This document shows, one piece after another, positions 9,418 to 19,368 of a DNA stretch of 64,000 bases. Position 1 is the first letter of the stretch; each line of letters starts with the position of its first letter. The translations under genes were made by a program, and so were the position numbers. The stretch is from Bradyrhizobium iriomotense (GTDB lineage Bacteria; Pseudomonadota; Alphaproteobacteria; Rhizobiales; Xanthobacteraceae). The notes under the pieces are model-generated. The model searched no databases and was not told the origin of the DNA. It worked only from the letters and a program-made list of their open reading frames with translations. The DNA is taken from positions 372,001-436,000 of the forward strand of contig NZ_JAFCLP010000001.1 in the NCBI RefSeq assembly GCF_018129405.1. Reading direction: 5' to 3'.

Positions 9418-10871
9418 GCCACCTTCTGTGGCACATCCGGTATTGGCGGAGCAACCCTGTCGCCCGCGCCCGTGCGCGCCGGCAGCACCAGCGTGGCGAC
9501 GAGGCCCGGATAGGCATCGCCCAGCCGCAATTCTCCGCCATGCAGCGTCGCAACGGCGGAAGCGAGGCTGAGGCCGAGGCCGGAGCCCGGCAGCGTGCGG
9601 CTCGCCTCCAGCCGGACGAATCGTTCGACGGCGTGCTTGCGGTCGGCTTCGGGGATGCCGGGGCCGCGATCGGTGACGCTGAGCAGCACCTGATCGCCCT
9701 CGCGCCTTGCCTCGATGGTGATCTGCCGCGCGTCCATGCTGACCACGGTTCCGGCCTGCGCAGCCGGCTTGCCGTACTTGATCGCGTTCTCGACCAGATT
9801 GGCGAGCGCCTGGCTGATCAATTCGCGATTGCCGTGAACCGGCGTCGGCTCGGCCTTCACCTTCAAGGTCATGCCGTCGTCCTCGGCGAGCGGCTCGTAG
9901 AGCTCGTGGATGCCGCCCGCGACCTCGGCGGCGTCGAAATCATCCATGTTGCCGCGCGCCTGTCCGGACTCGGCACGCGCGATCATCAGCAATGCGTTGA
10001 AGGTGCGGATCAGCCCGTCGGATTCCTCGATGGTGCGCTCCAGCGCGGCACGGTAATCGGCCTCGCAGCCCGATTTCGCCAGCGCCTCCTCGGCGCGGTT
10101 GCGCAAGCGCGTCAGCGGCGTCTTGAGATCGTGGGCGATGTTGTCGGAGACTTCCTTCAGCCCCGCCATCAGCGCCTCGATCCGCTCCAGCATGGCGTTG
10201 AGGTTTTCCGCGAGGCGGTCGAGCTCGTCGCCGCTGCGCCCCACGGGCAGGCGTCCGCTGAGATCGCCGGTCATGATGCGCTGCGCGGTGCCGGTCATCG
10301 CGTCGATGCGCCTCAGCACCCTGCGCGCCACGAAAATGCCGCCGCCGAGGCCGAGCACGACGACGATCAGGATCGACCATTGCGCCGCCTTGGCAACGAT
10401 GCCGAACAGGCGTCGCCGCTCCGCGAGGTCGCGACCGATCAGAAGCCGGAAGCCGTTTTCGAGTTCGGTGACGCGCACCAGTGCACGGTGATCGCGGTCA
10501 TCGGCGTCCTCGATCCGCCGGTACGCGGTCTCAGACCAGCCACGCGTCGCCATCACGCCGGGCGCGAGCGAGCCGACATTGCCGGCGACCGCCTGCCCGG
10601 TCGGCGTGGTCACGAGATAGAGGTTGGCGCCCGGCCGCAGCGCGCGGTATTCGATCGCGCGCACCAGGCGGACCAGGCCACCGCGCCCGTAGATCTCATT
10701 GATCTCCGAGGTCTCGGCGTTCACCGTCTGCGTGATCTCTTCGGTAATCAGCCGCCGCGTATTCCAGGCGAAATAGCCCAGCAGCGAGGCCGCGAAAATC
10801 GCAAACAGGAACAGATAGACCAGCGTCAGCCGGAACGCCGTGGTGCGGACGAGTTTACCGAATGCCGTCAC
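9414..10871 (-). CDS. Sensor histidine kinase, membrane-bound, HAMP
   Basis: A 485-residue kinase. Order: TM1 about 13-34, a periplasmic sensor of about 130 residues, TM2 about 165-183, HAMP about 184-237, HisKA with H247 in NIAHDLKTPL, then a HATPase domain with NLVENAIKYG, DRGPGIPEAD and GSGLGLSLA. The start is GTG at 10871, inside the end of the response regulator gene (17-bp overlap). It phosphorylates the adjacent OmpR-type regulator. The degP / regulator / kinase / glnE order is shared among Rhizobiales as I remember it, but the stimulus is unknown. Linkage to DegP suggests envelope stress. Confidence 0.92.
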   Translation of the reverse strand: MTAFGKLVRTTAFRLTLVYLFLFAIFAASLLGYFAWNTRRLITEEITQTVNAETSEINEIYGRGGLVRLVRAIEYRALRPGANLYLVTTPTGQAVAGNVGSLAPGVMATRGWSETAYRRIEDADDRDHRALVRVTELENGFRLLIGRDLAERRRLFGIVAKAAQWSILIVVVLGLGGGIFVARRVLRRIDAMTGTAQRIMTGDLSGRLPVGRSGDELDRLAENLNAMLERIEALMAGLKEVSDNIAHDLKTPLTRLRNRAEEALAKSGCEADYRAALERTIEESDGLIRTFNALLMIARAESGQARGNMDDFDAAEVAGGIHELYEPLAEDDGMTLKVKAEPTPVHGNRELISQALANLVENAIKYGKPAAQAGTVVSMDARQITIEARREGDQVLLSVTDRGPGIPEADRKHAVERFVRLEASRTLPGSGLGLSLASAVATLHGGELRLGDAYPGLVATLVLPARTGAGDRVAPPIPDVPQKVA

Positions 10872-11535
10872 GGATCATGTACCCGGCGCCGCGGATCGTG
10901 TGCAGCAGCGGCCGATCGAAGCCCTTGTCGATCTTGGAGCGCAGCCGCGAAATGTGCACGTCGATCACGTTGGTCTGCGGATCGAAATGATAGTCCCAGA
11001 CGTTCTCCAGCAGCATGGTGCGCGTCACCACCTGGCCGGCATGCTTCATGAGGTATTCGAGCAGGCGGAATTCGCGCGGCTGCAGCGTCAGCTCGTCCTT
11101 GCCGCGGGCGACGCGATGGGAGAGCCGGTCGAGCTCGAGATCGCCGACGCGGTAGAGGGTGTCCTCGGCGGGTCCCCCGCGGCGGCGCGACAGCACCTCG
11201 ACGCGGGCGAGCAGCTCGGCGAAGGAATAGGGTTTTGGCAGATAGTCGTCGCCGCCGGCGCGCAGGCCCTTGATGCGGTCGTCGACCTGTCCGAGTGCGG
11301 AGAGAATCAGCACCGGCGTCGCGTTGTCCTTGTCGCGCAGCGCACCGATCAGCGACAGGCCGTCGCGCTTGGGCAGCATGCGGTCGACCACCAGCACGTC
11401 GTAGTCGCCGTTCTCGGCCATGGCGAGGCCCTCCTCGCCGTCCGCGGCGTGGTCGGCAATGTGTCCGACCTCGCGGAACGCCTTCACGAGGTAGTCGGCG
11501 GATTCGCGATCGTCTTCAATGATGAGGAGGCGCAT
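10855..11535 (-). CDS. OmpR-family response regulator
   Basis: A 226-residue regulator with a receiver domain (acidic pair E7-D8-D9, phospho-acceptor D51 in VVDRMLP, lysine in LPKPYSF) and a C-terminal OmpR/PhoB winged helix ending with LHTIRGAGYMI. I chose the ATG at 11535 because it starts directly at the first receiver strand MRLLIIEDD. A TTG ten codons upstream is possible, but its AGAAGG motif abuts the codon. The cognate kinase overlaps its 3' end. DegP lies upstream on the same strand beyond a terminator-like hairpin, so the pair probably has its own promoter. Confidence 0.92.
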   Translation of the reverse strand: MRLLIIEDDRESADYLVKAFREVGHIADHAADGEEGLAMAENGDYDVLVVDRMLPKRDGLSLIGALRDKDNATPVLILSALGQVDDRIKGLRAGGDDYLPKPYSFAELLARVEVLSRRRGGPAEDTLYRVGDLELDRLSHRVARGKDELTLQPREFRLLEYLMKHAGQVVTRTMLLENVWDYHFDPQTNVIDVHISRLRSKIDKGFDRPLLHTIRGAGYMIRDGIR

Positions 11536-11637
11536 CGTGCGTTCGGCGGCGGTCAAGGAGGTCAACCTTCTCTAAACATGGCGCGAGCGGCAATCGCATG
11601 CAAGCCGAGCGGGAGAGTGTCGAAGCGAGAAAAAGGC

Positions 11638-11668
11638 GGGCGGTGAAGCTGGGGGGACCTCACCGCCC
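11638..11668 (-). terminator. Rho-independent terminator downstream of degP
   Basis: On the minus strand GGGCGGTGA and TCACCGCCC form a perfect 9-bp GC-rich stem with a 13-nt loop; a run of five T residues follows 3 nt after the stem. It lies about 140 bp after the degP stop and about 100 bp before the response regulator start, so it should separate the two units. Confidence 0.75.
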
Positions 11669-11806
11669 TATGCCTTCCGACGGAGGGGGGCGTAATTCCA
11701 CCGGAAGGTAGGCTGGGGAAGCGAAATTTAGCTGCTCCCCCGAAGGGCGCCGTCGGCGGGGGCGACTGATGCCGGCGACACCCTTCATCTCGTAGGCTCC
11801 TGAGGC

Positions 11807-13387
11807 TTACCCCTTGGCGATGGGGATCGCGACGAAGCGCGACTGGCCGCCGCTCTTCACGCGCATCAGGACGCTGTTCTTGTTGTCGGTCCGCGCCGCG
11901 TTGATGGCGTCGCGGACTTCGCCGGCGGTGGCCACGCTCTTGCCGCCGACTTCGAGAATCACGTCACCTTCCTTGAAGCCGCGTTCGGCCGCGGCGCTCT
12001 TCGGATCGACTTCGGTGACGACGACGCCTTCCTTGCCGGCGCCGGCCACGGAGTTGGCAGGGGCAACGGTCATGCCGAGCTTCGGCACGTCAGTGCCCTT
12101 GCTTGCACCCTTGCCGCTGTCCTGATCGATGTCGGCCTTGGCCTCGACCGTGTTCGGCAGCTGGCCGAGGGTGAGGTTCACGACCTTGTCCTGGCCCTTG
12201 TGCAGCACGCTGAGCTTCACGGTCGCGCCGGGCGCCATGCCGCCGATGGTGCGGGCGAGCTCGCGGGCGTCCTTGACGGATTCACCGTTGACCGCGGTGA
12301 TCACGTCGCCGGATTCGATGCCCGCCTTCGCCGCCGGACCGTTCGCCTGCGGTTCCGCCACCAGTGCGCCTTCGGCCTTCTTCATGCCGAGGCTGTCGGC
12401 GATGTCGGACGTGACGGGCTGGATCTGCACGCCGATCCAGCCGCGGCTGACCGAGCCCTTGTCCTTGAGCTGCGCCACAACGCTCTTGACCGTGTTGGCC
12501 GGAATCGAGAACGCGATGCCGACGCTGCCGCCGGAGGGCGAGTAGATCGCGGTGTTGACGCCCATCACTTCGCCGTTGGTGTCGAAGGCCGGGCCGCCGG
12601 AGTTGCCCTTGTTCACGGGCGCGTCGATCTGGATGAAGTCGTCATAGGGGCCGTTGCCGATATCACGGCCGCTGGCCGAGACGATGCCGGCGGTCACGGT
12701 GCCGCCGAGACCGAAGGGATTGCCGACCGCAAGCACCCAGTCACCGATCCGCGGCTTGGCGTCGGCAAGCTTGGCGAACGGGAAGTTCGAGCCGCCCTCG
12801 ACCTTGATCAGGGCGAGGTCGGTGCGCTGGTCGGTGCCGATCACCTTGGCGGTGTAGGTCTTGCCGTCATCGGTGGTGACCTCGACCTTGTCGGCGCCGT
12901 CGACCACATGGTTGTTGGTCACGGCAAAACCGTCAGCCGAGATGAAGAAGCCGGAGCCCTGACCCTGCACGACGCGGCCACGGCCACCACCCTTCAGGCC
13001 GGGAATGCCATCCGGACCGCCGAAGCGGCGGAAGAAACGCTCCATCGGCGAGCCCGGCTGGAACGGCGAGGAGGAATCGTCGCCGTCATCGTTGCTCGCG
13101 GTCTTCTCCTTGATGTTGACCTTGACCGAGATCACCGACGGCTTCACGCGCTCGACGATGTCGGCGAAACCGACCGGACGTTCGACCTTGCGGACCTCGT
13201 TATTGACCTGCGCATGCGCCGGGCTCGAGAACAGGTCGGCCGGCGAGCTCGACGGGCTGAAGCCGTAGACGGCAGCGCCGAGGCCGGCGACGACCGAGGC
13301 CATCAGCGCGAGCTTGCGCGCAGAGAAAACCGACCGGCGCGGCTGCCGGTAGGACGGGAGGTTCGAGAGGTCGATACGGTCGTTCAT
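11807..13387 (-). CDS. degP: DegP/HtrA-family periplasmic serine endoprotease
   Basis: A 526-residue Do-family protease that degrades or refolds damaged envelope proteins. A cytoplasmic N-terminus of about 25 residues precedes a hydrophobic segment (about 26-43), so the protein is exported or membrane-anchored. The catalytic triad is H160 (AVTNNHVV), D190 (QRTDLALIK) and S263 (NKGNSGGPAF). Two PDZ domains follow (about 305-400 and 430-520). It sits between the chemoreceptor and a two-component pair. In Rhizobiales as I remember them, degP usually follows the ccm (cyc) operon directly; here a chemoreceptor intervenes. Confidence 0.94.
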   Translation of the reverse strand: MNDRIDLSNLPSYRQPRRSVFSARKLALMASVVAGLGAAVYGFSPSSSPADLFSSPAHAQVNNEVRKVERPVGFADIVERVKPSVISVKVNIKEKTASNDDGDDSSSPFQPGSPMERFFRRFGGPDGIPGLKGGGRGRVVQGQGSGFFISADGFAVTNNHVVDGADKVEVTTDDGKTYTAKVIGTDQRTDLALIKVEGGSNFPFAKLADAKPRIGDWVLAVGNPFGLGGTVTAGIVSASGRDIGNGPYDDFIQIDAPVNKGNSGGPAFDTNGEVMGVNTAIYSPSGGSVGIAFSIPANTVKSVVAQLKDKGSVSRGWIGVQIQPVTSDIADSLGMKKAEGALVAEPQANGPAAKAGIESGDVITAVNGESVKDARELARTIGGMAPGATVKLSVLHKGQDKVVNLTLGQLPNTVEAKADIDQDSGKGASKGTDVPKLGMTVAPANSVAGAGKEGVVVTEVDPKSAAAERGFKEGDVILEVGGKSVATAGEVRDAINAARTDNKNSVLMRVKSGGQSRFVAIPIAKG

Positions 13388-13609
13388 GCAGGGATCTCCA
13401 GGGCCTTGAATTTCTTTTGGTACCGGATGTCGGCACCTTGCGAACCTGAAGATGGGGACTCCCGCCTTACCGTGCGCTGGCGGCAGGGTTAAACTTTTGT
13501 AATGATGCCGAGCTACTGATGCGGCAGTTTAGCGCAGGCGGAAAATCGTGGCTTCACAGGAACTTAGTCGAGTTCCCGTGACCGACCGCGACCGAGGTTT
13601 TGGCTGGCC

Positions 13610-14953
13610 TTAGCTTGCCCGGACGCTGACGATGAACTCGTCGACTTCACGCTTCAACGTCTCGGCCTGCTGCGACAGATCGACGGCGGAATCCCGCGCC
13701 TCGTCTGCCATGCGCCCGGTCTCCGCCGAGGTCGAGGTGATCTGGGCGATGTGATTGGAAACGTCCAGGGTTCCCTGTGCGGCGTCCTGCGCGCTGCGGG
13801 TGATGTCCTGGGTGGCGGTGCGCTGCTGGGCGGTGTCGACCTCGATCCCTGACATGATCGACGAGATCTCCGACAGCGTCTTCGAGATGCCGTCGATCGC
13901 GCCGCGCGTCTCCGCGGTGATGCCCTGGATGCTGGCGACATGGGAGGTGATCTCCTCCGTCGCCTTGCTGGTCTGGTGCGCCAGATTCTTTACTTCAGAG
14001 GCCACCACGGCGAAGCCCTTGCCGGCTTCGCCGGCCCGCGCCGCCTCGATGGTGGCGTTGAGCGCCAGCAGATTGGTCTGCGAGGCGATCGCCTGCACGA
14101 GCTGCACGACCTCGCCGATCTTGTCGGCGGCGTCCGACAGCGTGTGGATGGTGTCGCGGCTCTTCTCGGCCTGGGTTGCCGCGCCTTCGGCGCGCTGAGT
14201 CGCATCGGTGACGCGGCGGCTGATCGTGCCGATCGAATTCGTCATTTCCTCGGCGGAGCCCGCAACCGTCTGCACGCTGGCGCTGGCCTGGCTCGCGCCG
14301 CTTGCGACCGCATTGGCCTTGGTGCTGGTGTCGTTGGCGGTCCGCGACAACGTCTCGGCGTTGCGCTTCAGATGCACGGCCGACGAGGCCACGCTGTCGA
14401 CCACGCCGGCGACGAGATCGTTGAAGCGCTTGATCCGCGCATCCAGAAATTTTGATCGCTCGGCCTGGTGCTGCGCCTCATGCAACTGCTGCTCGGTGAG
14501 GCGGCGTCGCTCGAGTCCATTGGTCTTGAAGACCTCGAGGGCGCCGGCAAGCAGTCCGATCTCGTTGGTGCCGCCGAGCCCCGGAACTGATGTCTCGAAC
14601 TTCTGGTCGGCGACCTCGCGCATGGCATGCACGATCGCCGCCAGGGGATTGAGGATGCCGTTGCGCACGGCGAACCAGGTCGTGAGGCAGATCGCGATAG
14701 CGACAACCGCGATCACGCCGCAGGCGATCAGGAACCAGGAGAATGCGGTCTGCGCCTGCTGGTAGATCTGCATGGCATGGTCACGCGCCGGGCCGCTCAA
14801 CGCGGCGAAATCCGACGACAGGCTGGTGATCTCGTTGTTGAGATAGAGCACCGCGACGAATCCGGTGCCGCCGCCGATGCCCAGCAGGAACAATAATGCA
14901 GCGACGACGGCGCCAACCAGGAAGCGGATCGTCAGATTGCTGTTCGCGAACAT
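13610..14953 (-). CDS. Methyl-accepting chemotaxis protein with a minimal periplasmic domain
   Basis: A 447-residue chemoreceptor. TM1 is about 10-38 and TM2 about 70-93, leaving only about 32 periplasmic residues, too few for a classical ligand-binding domain. HAMP covers about 94-150. A cytoplasmic coiled coil with the hairpin tip [19 protein letters not shown] follows, then the rest of the adaptation bundle. There is no obvious CheR-binding pentapeptide at the C-terminus. It likely senses membrane state, redox or cytoplasmic cues through the HAMP region. It sits between ccmH and degP with its own leader, which holds an 8-bp inverted repeat. Confidence 0.93.
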   Translation of the reverse strand: MFANSNLTIRFLVGAVVAALLFLLGIGGGTGFVAVLYLNNEITSLSSDFAALSGPARDHAMQIYQQAQTAFSWFLIACGVIAVVAIAICLTTWFAVRNGILNPLAAIVHAMREVADQKFETSVPGLGGTNEIGLLAGALEVFKTNGLERRRLTEQQLHEAQHQAERSKFLDARIKRFNDLVAGVVDSVASSAVHLKRNAETLSRTANDTSTKANAVASGASQASASVQTVAGSAEEMTNSIGTISRRVTDATQRAEGAATQAEKSRDTIHTLSDAADKIGEVVQLVQAIASQTNLLALNATIEAARAGEAGKGFAVVASEVKNLAHQTSKATEEITSHVASIQGITAETRGAIDGISKTLSEISSIMSGIEVDTAQQRTATQDITRSAQDAAQGTLDVSNHIAQITSTSAETGRMADEARDSAVDLSQQAETLKREVDEFIVSVRAS

Positions 14954-14967
14954 CTCGAGGACTCAAA

Positions 14968-15001
14968 GTCTGGAATCGAATCTCGCGACAAGCTTCCAGA
15001 C
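14968..15001. promoter_or_regulatory. Inverted repeat in the chemoreceptor leader
   Basis: GTCTGGAA (14968-14975) and TTCCAGAC (14994-15001) are a perfect 8-bp inverted repeat with an 18-bp spacer, 15-48 bp upstream of the chemoreceptor start. It could be an operator or an mRNA leader hairpin. A second small dyad, CTACGT/ACGTAG (15041-15058), lies between it and ccmH. Confidence 0.4.
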
Positions 15002-15077
15002 AAAGGTCAACAGAGCATGAACCGCGCTCTGCGGTGCCGTCTACGTATCATTACGTAGCTAGGACGACTTGAAGCAG

Positions 15078-15557
15078 CTAGGATTTGGCGTCGTCCGACA
15101 TCAAGGCCGCGAGCCTTGCCTTCTCGTCGGGCGTGAGCGGCGGGGCCGGTACGTCCGCACCACTCCGCGCGCGACGCCGGATCTGCAGCCACAGCGCCAG
15201 GCCACCGCCGATCAGCAGCACCGGCGCGAGCAGCCACAGCAGCAGGGTCTGCCGCTCGAAGCGCGGCTTGAGCAGCACGAACTCGCCGTAGCGTGCGACC
15301 AGGAAATCGAGCACCTGCGAATTGCTGTCGCCGGCCGCGATGCGCTCGCGCACCAGGAGGCGCAGGTCGCGCGCCAGTGGCGCATCGGAATCGTCGATCG
15401 ACTGGTTCTGGCAGACCATGCAGCGCAGCTCGCGCGACAATTCGCGCGCGCGCCCCTCCTTCACGGGATCCGACATGATCTCGTCGGGCTGCACGGCGTA
15501 CGCCGCAGGCGACGCCAGCAGCATCAGCGCAACGAACGCGGCCATCATCCGGCGCAT
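15078..15557 (-). CDS. ccmH: Cytochrome c-type biogenesis protein CcmH (CycL)
   Basis: A 159-residue membrane-anchored periplasmic thiol protein that reduces the CxxCH cysteines of apocytochrome c before heme attachment. A signal peptide (about 1-22) precedes the redox motif C46-M-V-C49 (RCMVCQNQS). A transmembrane anchor lies at about 108-128, followed by a short cytoplasmic tail. It starts 4 bp after the ccmF stop and is the last gene of the four-gene ccmIEFH (cycHJKL) operon. Confidence 0.95.
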   Translation of the reverse strand: MRRMMAAFVALMLLASPAAYAVQPDEIMSDPVKEGRARELSRELRCMVCQNQSIDDSDAPLARDLRLLVRERIAAGDSNSQVLDFLVARYGEFVLLKPRFERQTLLLWLLAPVLLIGGGLALWLQIRRRARSGADVPAPPLTPDEKARLAALMSDDAKS

Positions 15558-15561
15558 CGGA

Positions 15562-17544
15562 TCACTCCGCCGGCTGCAGGCGCTGCTTGGCCCGCGCCGG
15601 CTTCGGCGCGCCGACCCGCAGGCGCCGGTCAGACAGCGACAGCACGCCGCCGAACGCCATCAGCACCGGCCCCCACCAGATCAGCAGCACCAGCGGCTTG
15701 TGATAGATGCGCACGGCAATCGACCCTTCCGCGGTCGCGTCGCCGAGCGAGATGTAGAGCTGACTTGCGCCGCGCGTCAGCAATGCGGCCTCGGTGGTCG
15801 ACGAACCGCGCGTGGTGAAGCTGCGCTTGGACGGCGTCATGACGCTCAGCGTCTCGCCGTCGCGGCTGACGTTGAACTCGGCGATCATCTCGCGGTAATT
15901 CGGTCCCTGACGCTGAAACAGTCCGTCGAGCTTCACGTCGTAGCCGGCGATGTGGGCGACCTCGTTCTGCTTCATGGTCGCGATATATTCGCTGTTCCAG
16001 GTGGTCTCGCAGACGATACCGATCAGCGCGACGCCGAGGCCGGCATGCGCGAACGTCGTGCCCCAGGCCGAACGCGGCAGGCCGCGCGCGCGGTGCAACA
16101 CCGTTGCGAACGGCAGCCGAACGAGGCCCGTCCGTTCGACGAGGTCGGTGACGGCGCCGGCGATGACAAAGACGCCAAGTCCGATCGCTAGCGGCGCGAG
16201 CGTAGCACCGCCACTCGCCCAACCCCAGGCGATCGCCACCGCGACGAGGCTTGCGACGCCAGCTGCCAGAAGGCGCTGGGTCACGCCGAGCAGGTCGCCG
16301 CGCTTCCATGCCAGCATCGGGCCGAACGGCACGGCGAGCAGCAACAGGGCAAACAGCGGCGCGAAGGTGAGATTGTAGAAGGGCGCACCGACCGACATCT
16401 TGAAGTCGGCGAGCATCTCCATCGCCAGCGGATAGAGCGTGCCGAACAGCACCACCGCACAGGCGACCGTGAGCAGCAGATTGTTCAGCACCAGCGCGCC
16501 CTCGCGCGAGATCGGCGCGAACAGGCCGCCCTGCTTCAGCGACGTTGCGCGGCCCGCGAACAGCGACAGGCTGCCGCCGATGAACAGGCACAGGATCAGC
16601 AGAATGAACACGCCGCGGGTCGGATCGGTGGCGAAAGCATGGACCGACGTGATGACGCCCGAGCGGACCAGGAAGGTGCCGAGCAGCGACAGCGAGAAGG
16701 TCAGGATCGAGAGCAGGATGGTCCAGACCTTGAGCGCGTTGCGCTTCTCCATCACCAGCGCCGAATGCAGCAGCGCGGTGCCGGCGAGCCACGGCATCAG
16801 CGAGGCGTTCTCGACCGGATCCCAGAACCACCAGCCGCCCCAGCCGAGCTCGTAATAGGCCCAGTAGGAGCCCATGGCGATGCCGAGCGTCAGGAATATC
16901 CAGGCGACCAGCGTCCACGGCCGCACCCAGCGCGCCCAGGCCGCGTCGATCCGCCCCTCCATCAGCGCCGCGATGGCGAAGGAGAACGAGATCGAGAAGC
17001 CGACATAGCCGAGATAGAGCATCGGCGGATGCACGGCGAGGCCGACGTCCTGAAGCACCGGATTGAGATCGCGTCCCTCGATCGGCGGATTGGCGATGCG
17101 CAGGAACGGATTCGAGGTCACCAGGATGAAGAGGTAGAACGCGCTGGCGATCCAGGCCTGCACGGCGAGCACATGCGCGCGCAGCGACAGCGGCAGGTTA
17201 TTGCCGAACGCTGCGACCAATCCGCCGAACAGCGCCAGGATCGATACCCACAGCAGCATCGAGCCTTCGTGGTTTCCCCACACGCCGGTGATCTTGTAGA
17301 TCAGCGGCTTCATGGAGTGGGAATTCTCGTAGACATTGGCGACCGAGAAGTCCGAATTCACATGCAGCATCACCAGCGCCACGAACGAGGCGCCGACGAA
17401 CAGCAGCTGCGCCAGCGCGGTGGACCGCGCCACGTTCATCAAGGCTGCATCGCGCAGGCGCGCGCCGATCAGCGGCACGATGGACTGGATCAGCGCCAAC
17501 CCGAGCGCCAGCACCAGCGCGTAATGTCCTGATTCAGCGATCAA
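15562..17544 (-). CDS. ccmF: Heme lyase CcmF (CycK), cytochrome c synthase
   Basis: A 660-residue polytopic inner-membrane protein that ligates heme from holo-CcmE onto apocytochrome c. The heme-handling tryptophan-rich (WWD) motif [15 protein letters not shown] starts at about 235, and NHEGSMLLW lies near 91-99. Many hydrophobic segments span the length and a large periplasmic domain lies near the C-terminus. The start is TTG at 17544, which overlaps the ccmE stop (TTGA); the protein then begins at its expected N-terminus. The member of the CcmF/NrfE family meant here is CcmF, because ccmE, ccmH and ccmI flank it. Confidence 0.95.
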   Translation of the reverse strand: MIAESGHYALVLALGLALIQSIVPLIGARLRDAALMNVARSTALAQLLFVGASFVALVMLHVNSDFSVANVYENSHSMKPLIYKITGVWGNHEGSMLLWVSILALFGGLVAAFGNNLPLSLRAHVLAVQAWIASAFYLFILVTSNPFLRIANPPIEGRDLNPVLQDVGLAVHPPMLYLGYVGFSISFSFAIAALMEGRIDAAWARWVRPWTLVAWIFLTLGIAMGSYWAYYELGWGGWWFWDPVENASLMPWLAGTALLHSALVMEKRNALKVWTILLSILTFSLSLLGTFLVRSGVITSVHAFATDPTRGVFILLILCLFIGGSLSLFAGRATSLKQGGLFAPISREGALVLNNLLLTVACAVVLFGTLYPLAMEMLADFKMSVGAPFYNLTFAPLFALLLLAVPFGPMLAWKRGDLLGVTQRLLAAGVASLVAVAIAWGWASGGATLAPLAIGLGVFVIAGAVTDLVERTGLVRLPFATVLHRARGLPRSAWGTTFAHAGLGVALIGIVCETTWNSEYIATMKQNEVAHIAGYDVKLDGLFQRQGPNYREMIAEFNVSRDGETLSVMTPSKRSFTTRGSSTTEAALLTRGASQLYISLGDATAEGSIAVRIYHKPLVLLIWWGPVLMAFGGVLSLSDRRLRVGAPKPARAKQRLQPAE

Positions 17545-18068
17545 CGGACTGCTCCCTGCGGGCTGCCCTGCGCGGTCGTCGCCGCGGGCTTGGCGCCACC
17601 GGAAGCCTTGTCGTTTTCAGAAGGCTTGGCGCCGTAATCGTCCTTCCAGTGTCCCTGCTTCTTCAGGGCATCGGCGACGTCCTTGGGCATGTAGGTTTCA
17701 TCATGCTTGGCGAGCACGGTGTCGGCCTTGAACACGCCGCTGGCGTCGAGTGCGCCTTCGGCGACGACGCCCTGCCCTTCGCGGAACAAGTCGGGCAGGA
17801 TGCCCTTGTAGGCGACGGGAAGCTTTGCGTTGCCGTCGGCGACCTCGAAGGTCACTGCGAGATTGTCGCCGCGCTGGAGCGAGCCGGGCTGCACCAGGCC
17901 GCCGAGACGAAACCGCTTGCCGGGCGCGACGTGCTTCTCGGCGACCATGGTGGGGGTCGAGAAGAACACGATGGAGTCGCGCAATGCGTTGAGCACCAGC
18001 CCGGCCGCGAGCGCGAGCACGGCGAGCGAGCCGCCGATGATGGTCATACGTCGCTGCTTGCGCGTCAT
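17541..18068 (-). CDS. ccmE: Cytochrome c maturation heme chaperone CcmE (CycJ)
   Basis: A 175-residue periplasmic heme chaperone with an N-terminal anchor (about 8-28) and an OB-fold. The covalent heme ligand H122 and the axial tyrosine Y126 are in KHDETYMPK. The frame continues upstream, but the ATG at 18068 starts the family-typical MTRKQRR basic leader before the anchor, so I use it. A flexible C-terminus rich in Ser/Ala/Gly/Lys follows residue 145. It lies 37 bp after ccmI and overlaps ccmF. Confidence 0.95.
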   Translation of the reverse strand: MTRKQRRMTIIGGSLAVLALAAGLVLNALRDSIVFFSTPTMVAEKHVAPGKRFRLGGLVQPGSLQRGDNLAVTFEVADGNAKLPVAYKGILPDLFREGQGVVAEGALDASGVFKADTVLAKHDETYMPKDVADALKKQGHWKDDYGAKPSENDKASGGAKPAATTAQGSPQGAVR

Positions 18069-18105
18069 GGCGTATCCGTTCTCCGCTCGTCTCGCTCTGA
18101 AATCA

Positions 18106-19236
18106 TCATCCGTCGAGCCCGAGAGTCTTGAGGCCTTCGTTGAGTTGGCGGAGCCGCTCGGCATCCTTGGCGACCGCCTGACGGGCGTCGGTTGACGCGC
18201 CCATCGCCTTGTCGCGATCACCCATCACGAGATAGGCGCGCACCAGGCGCAGCCAGCCCTCGACGTCGTCGCCGTTCTGCTTCAACCGGGTCGCGAGGCG
18301 CTCGACCATGCCGCGCACCATCGCGTTGCGATCGCCTTCGGCCATGTCCTTGGAACCCGCGATGGTCTCGTCCGACAGCGCCGGCATCGTGCCGCCGCCG
18401 ACCCGCGCCAGCGAGGATTGCACCAGGGGCCGCCACGGCGCATCCGCCGGGGCCTTGGCCAGCAGCGCGCGCCAGATGTTGGCGGCATCGTCCTTGCGGC
18501 CATCCTGCTCGGCGGCGAGCCCGAGGAAGTAGTTCGCCTTGGGATCATCGGCGTCGAGCGCATGCGCACGCTCGAACTCGGCCTTGGCCTCGGCGGTCAC
18601 GACGCCGCCGGCGGCGGCCGAGATCGCTTCGCCGAGATCGGACCGGCGCTCTGCGCTCTCGCCATTGTAGGTCAGCGAGTTGCGATAGGCCCGCACCGCA
18701 TCGTCGAAGCGGCCGAGCCGCTGCAGCACCGGCGCGAGCACGTTCCAGCCGCGTCCGTCGGTCGGGTTCTTTTCCAGATGTTGCTCGACCTGCACGACGA
18801 GATTCTCGAGCGATCGCGCCATGCCGGAGCCGGCCCCGCGCTCCCGCTGCGCCAGCGGAAAGTCCTGAAGCCGGGGCGAGCCGAGCGGCATGTAGACGCC
18901 TATCGCAACGAGCGGCAGGCCGACGAGCGCCAGCACCGCTGCCGCGCGGCGCCAGTTGAGGCTCGGCGCCGACTTGAGCTCCGGCGAGGACTCGCTGCCG
19001 GCCGCGGCGAGCAGCCTGCGGCTGATCTCGACACGCGCCGCCTCGGCTTCGGGCGCCGCGATCAACCCCGCGGCAAGGTCACGCTCGATCTCCGCCAGCT
19101 GGTCCTTGTAGACCGCGACTTCGCTGCCTTCATTTTGGCTGCCCTGATCCTGCGCGCGTCCGCCGCGGCCGAGCGGCAAGAGCACGGCGAAAATCGCCGC
19201 GACCGTCATCAGCGCGAACACGAACCATAACGTCAT
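18106..19236 (-). CDS. ccmI: Cytochrome c-type biogenesis protein CcmI (CycH)
   Basis: A 376-residue membrane protein that holds apocytochrome c for the CcmF/H ligase. It has two hydrophobic segments (about 2-24 and 95-120), a cytoplasmic loop between them with a leucine-zipper-like stretch, and a large periplasmic TPR domain to the end. The ATG at 19236 begins [10 protein letters not shown], the usual N-terminus, and has GGAAG upstream; the frame is open further up, but with no credible start. It is the first gene of ccmIEFH. An 18-bp palindrome 70-87 bp upstream is the likely control site. Confidence 0.93.
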   Translation of the reverse strand: MTLWFVFALMTVAAIFAVLLPLGRGGRAQDQGSQNEGSEVAVYKDQLAEIERDLAAGLIAAPEAEAARVEISRRLLAAAGSESSPELKSAPSLNWRRAAAVLALVGLPLVAIGVYMPLGSPRLQDFPLAQRERGAGSGMARSLENLVVQVEQHLEKNPTDGRGWNVLAPVLQRLGRFDDAVRAYRNSLTYNGESAERRSDLGEAISAAAGGVVTAEAKAEFERAHALDADDPKANYFLGLAAEQDGRKDDAANIWRALLAKAPADAPWRPLVQSSLARVGGGTMPALSDETIAGSKDMAEGDRNAMVRGMVERLATRLKQNGDDVEGWLRLVRAYLVMGDRDKAMGASTDARQAVAKDAERLRQLNEGLKTLGLDG

Positions 19237-19305
19237 CTGGCAAGCTTCCGGCAGCGCGCCACCCGCGCCCATAGGTGGCTTTACACCACGGCCGGACGAT
19301 GCGGC

Positions 19306-19323
19306 AATTGACAATTGTCAATT
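19306..19323. promoter_or_regulatory. 18-bp perfect palindrome upstream of ccmI, FixK/FNR-like
   Basis: AATTGACAATTGTCAATT is perfectly self-complementary. It contains TTGA-N6-TCAA, the half-site pattern of FNR/FixK-type regulators. Its centre (19314.5) is 79 bp from the ccmI start; a class II site would place transcription start near 19273 and leave a leader of about 37 nt, which is reasonable. Function is inferred. Confidence 0.6.
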
Positions 19324-19368
19324 TGGCGCGACCGCGCGCTGTCCTGAAACGGTCACGATCCCAACGGC

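Noticed and set aside
8871-11051. 726-codon plus-strand frame across glnE, kinase and regulator genes
   Set aside because: Crosses three verified minus-strand genes and has an arginine-rich composition typical of a shadow frame.
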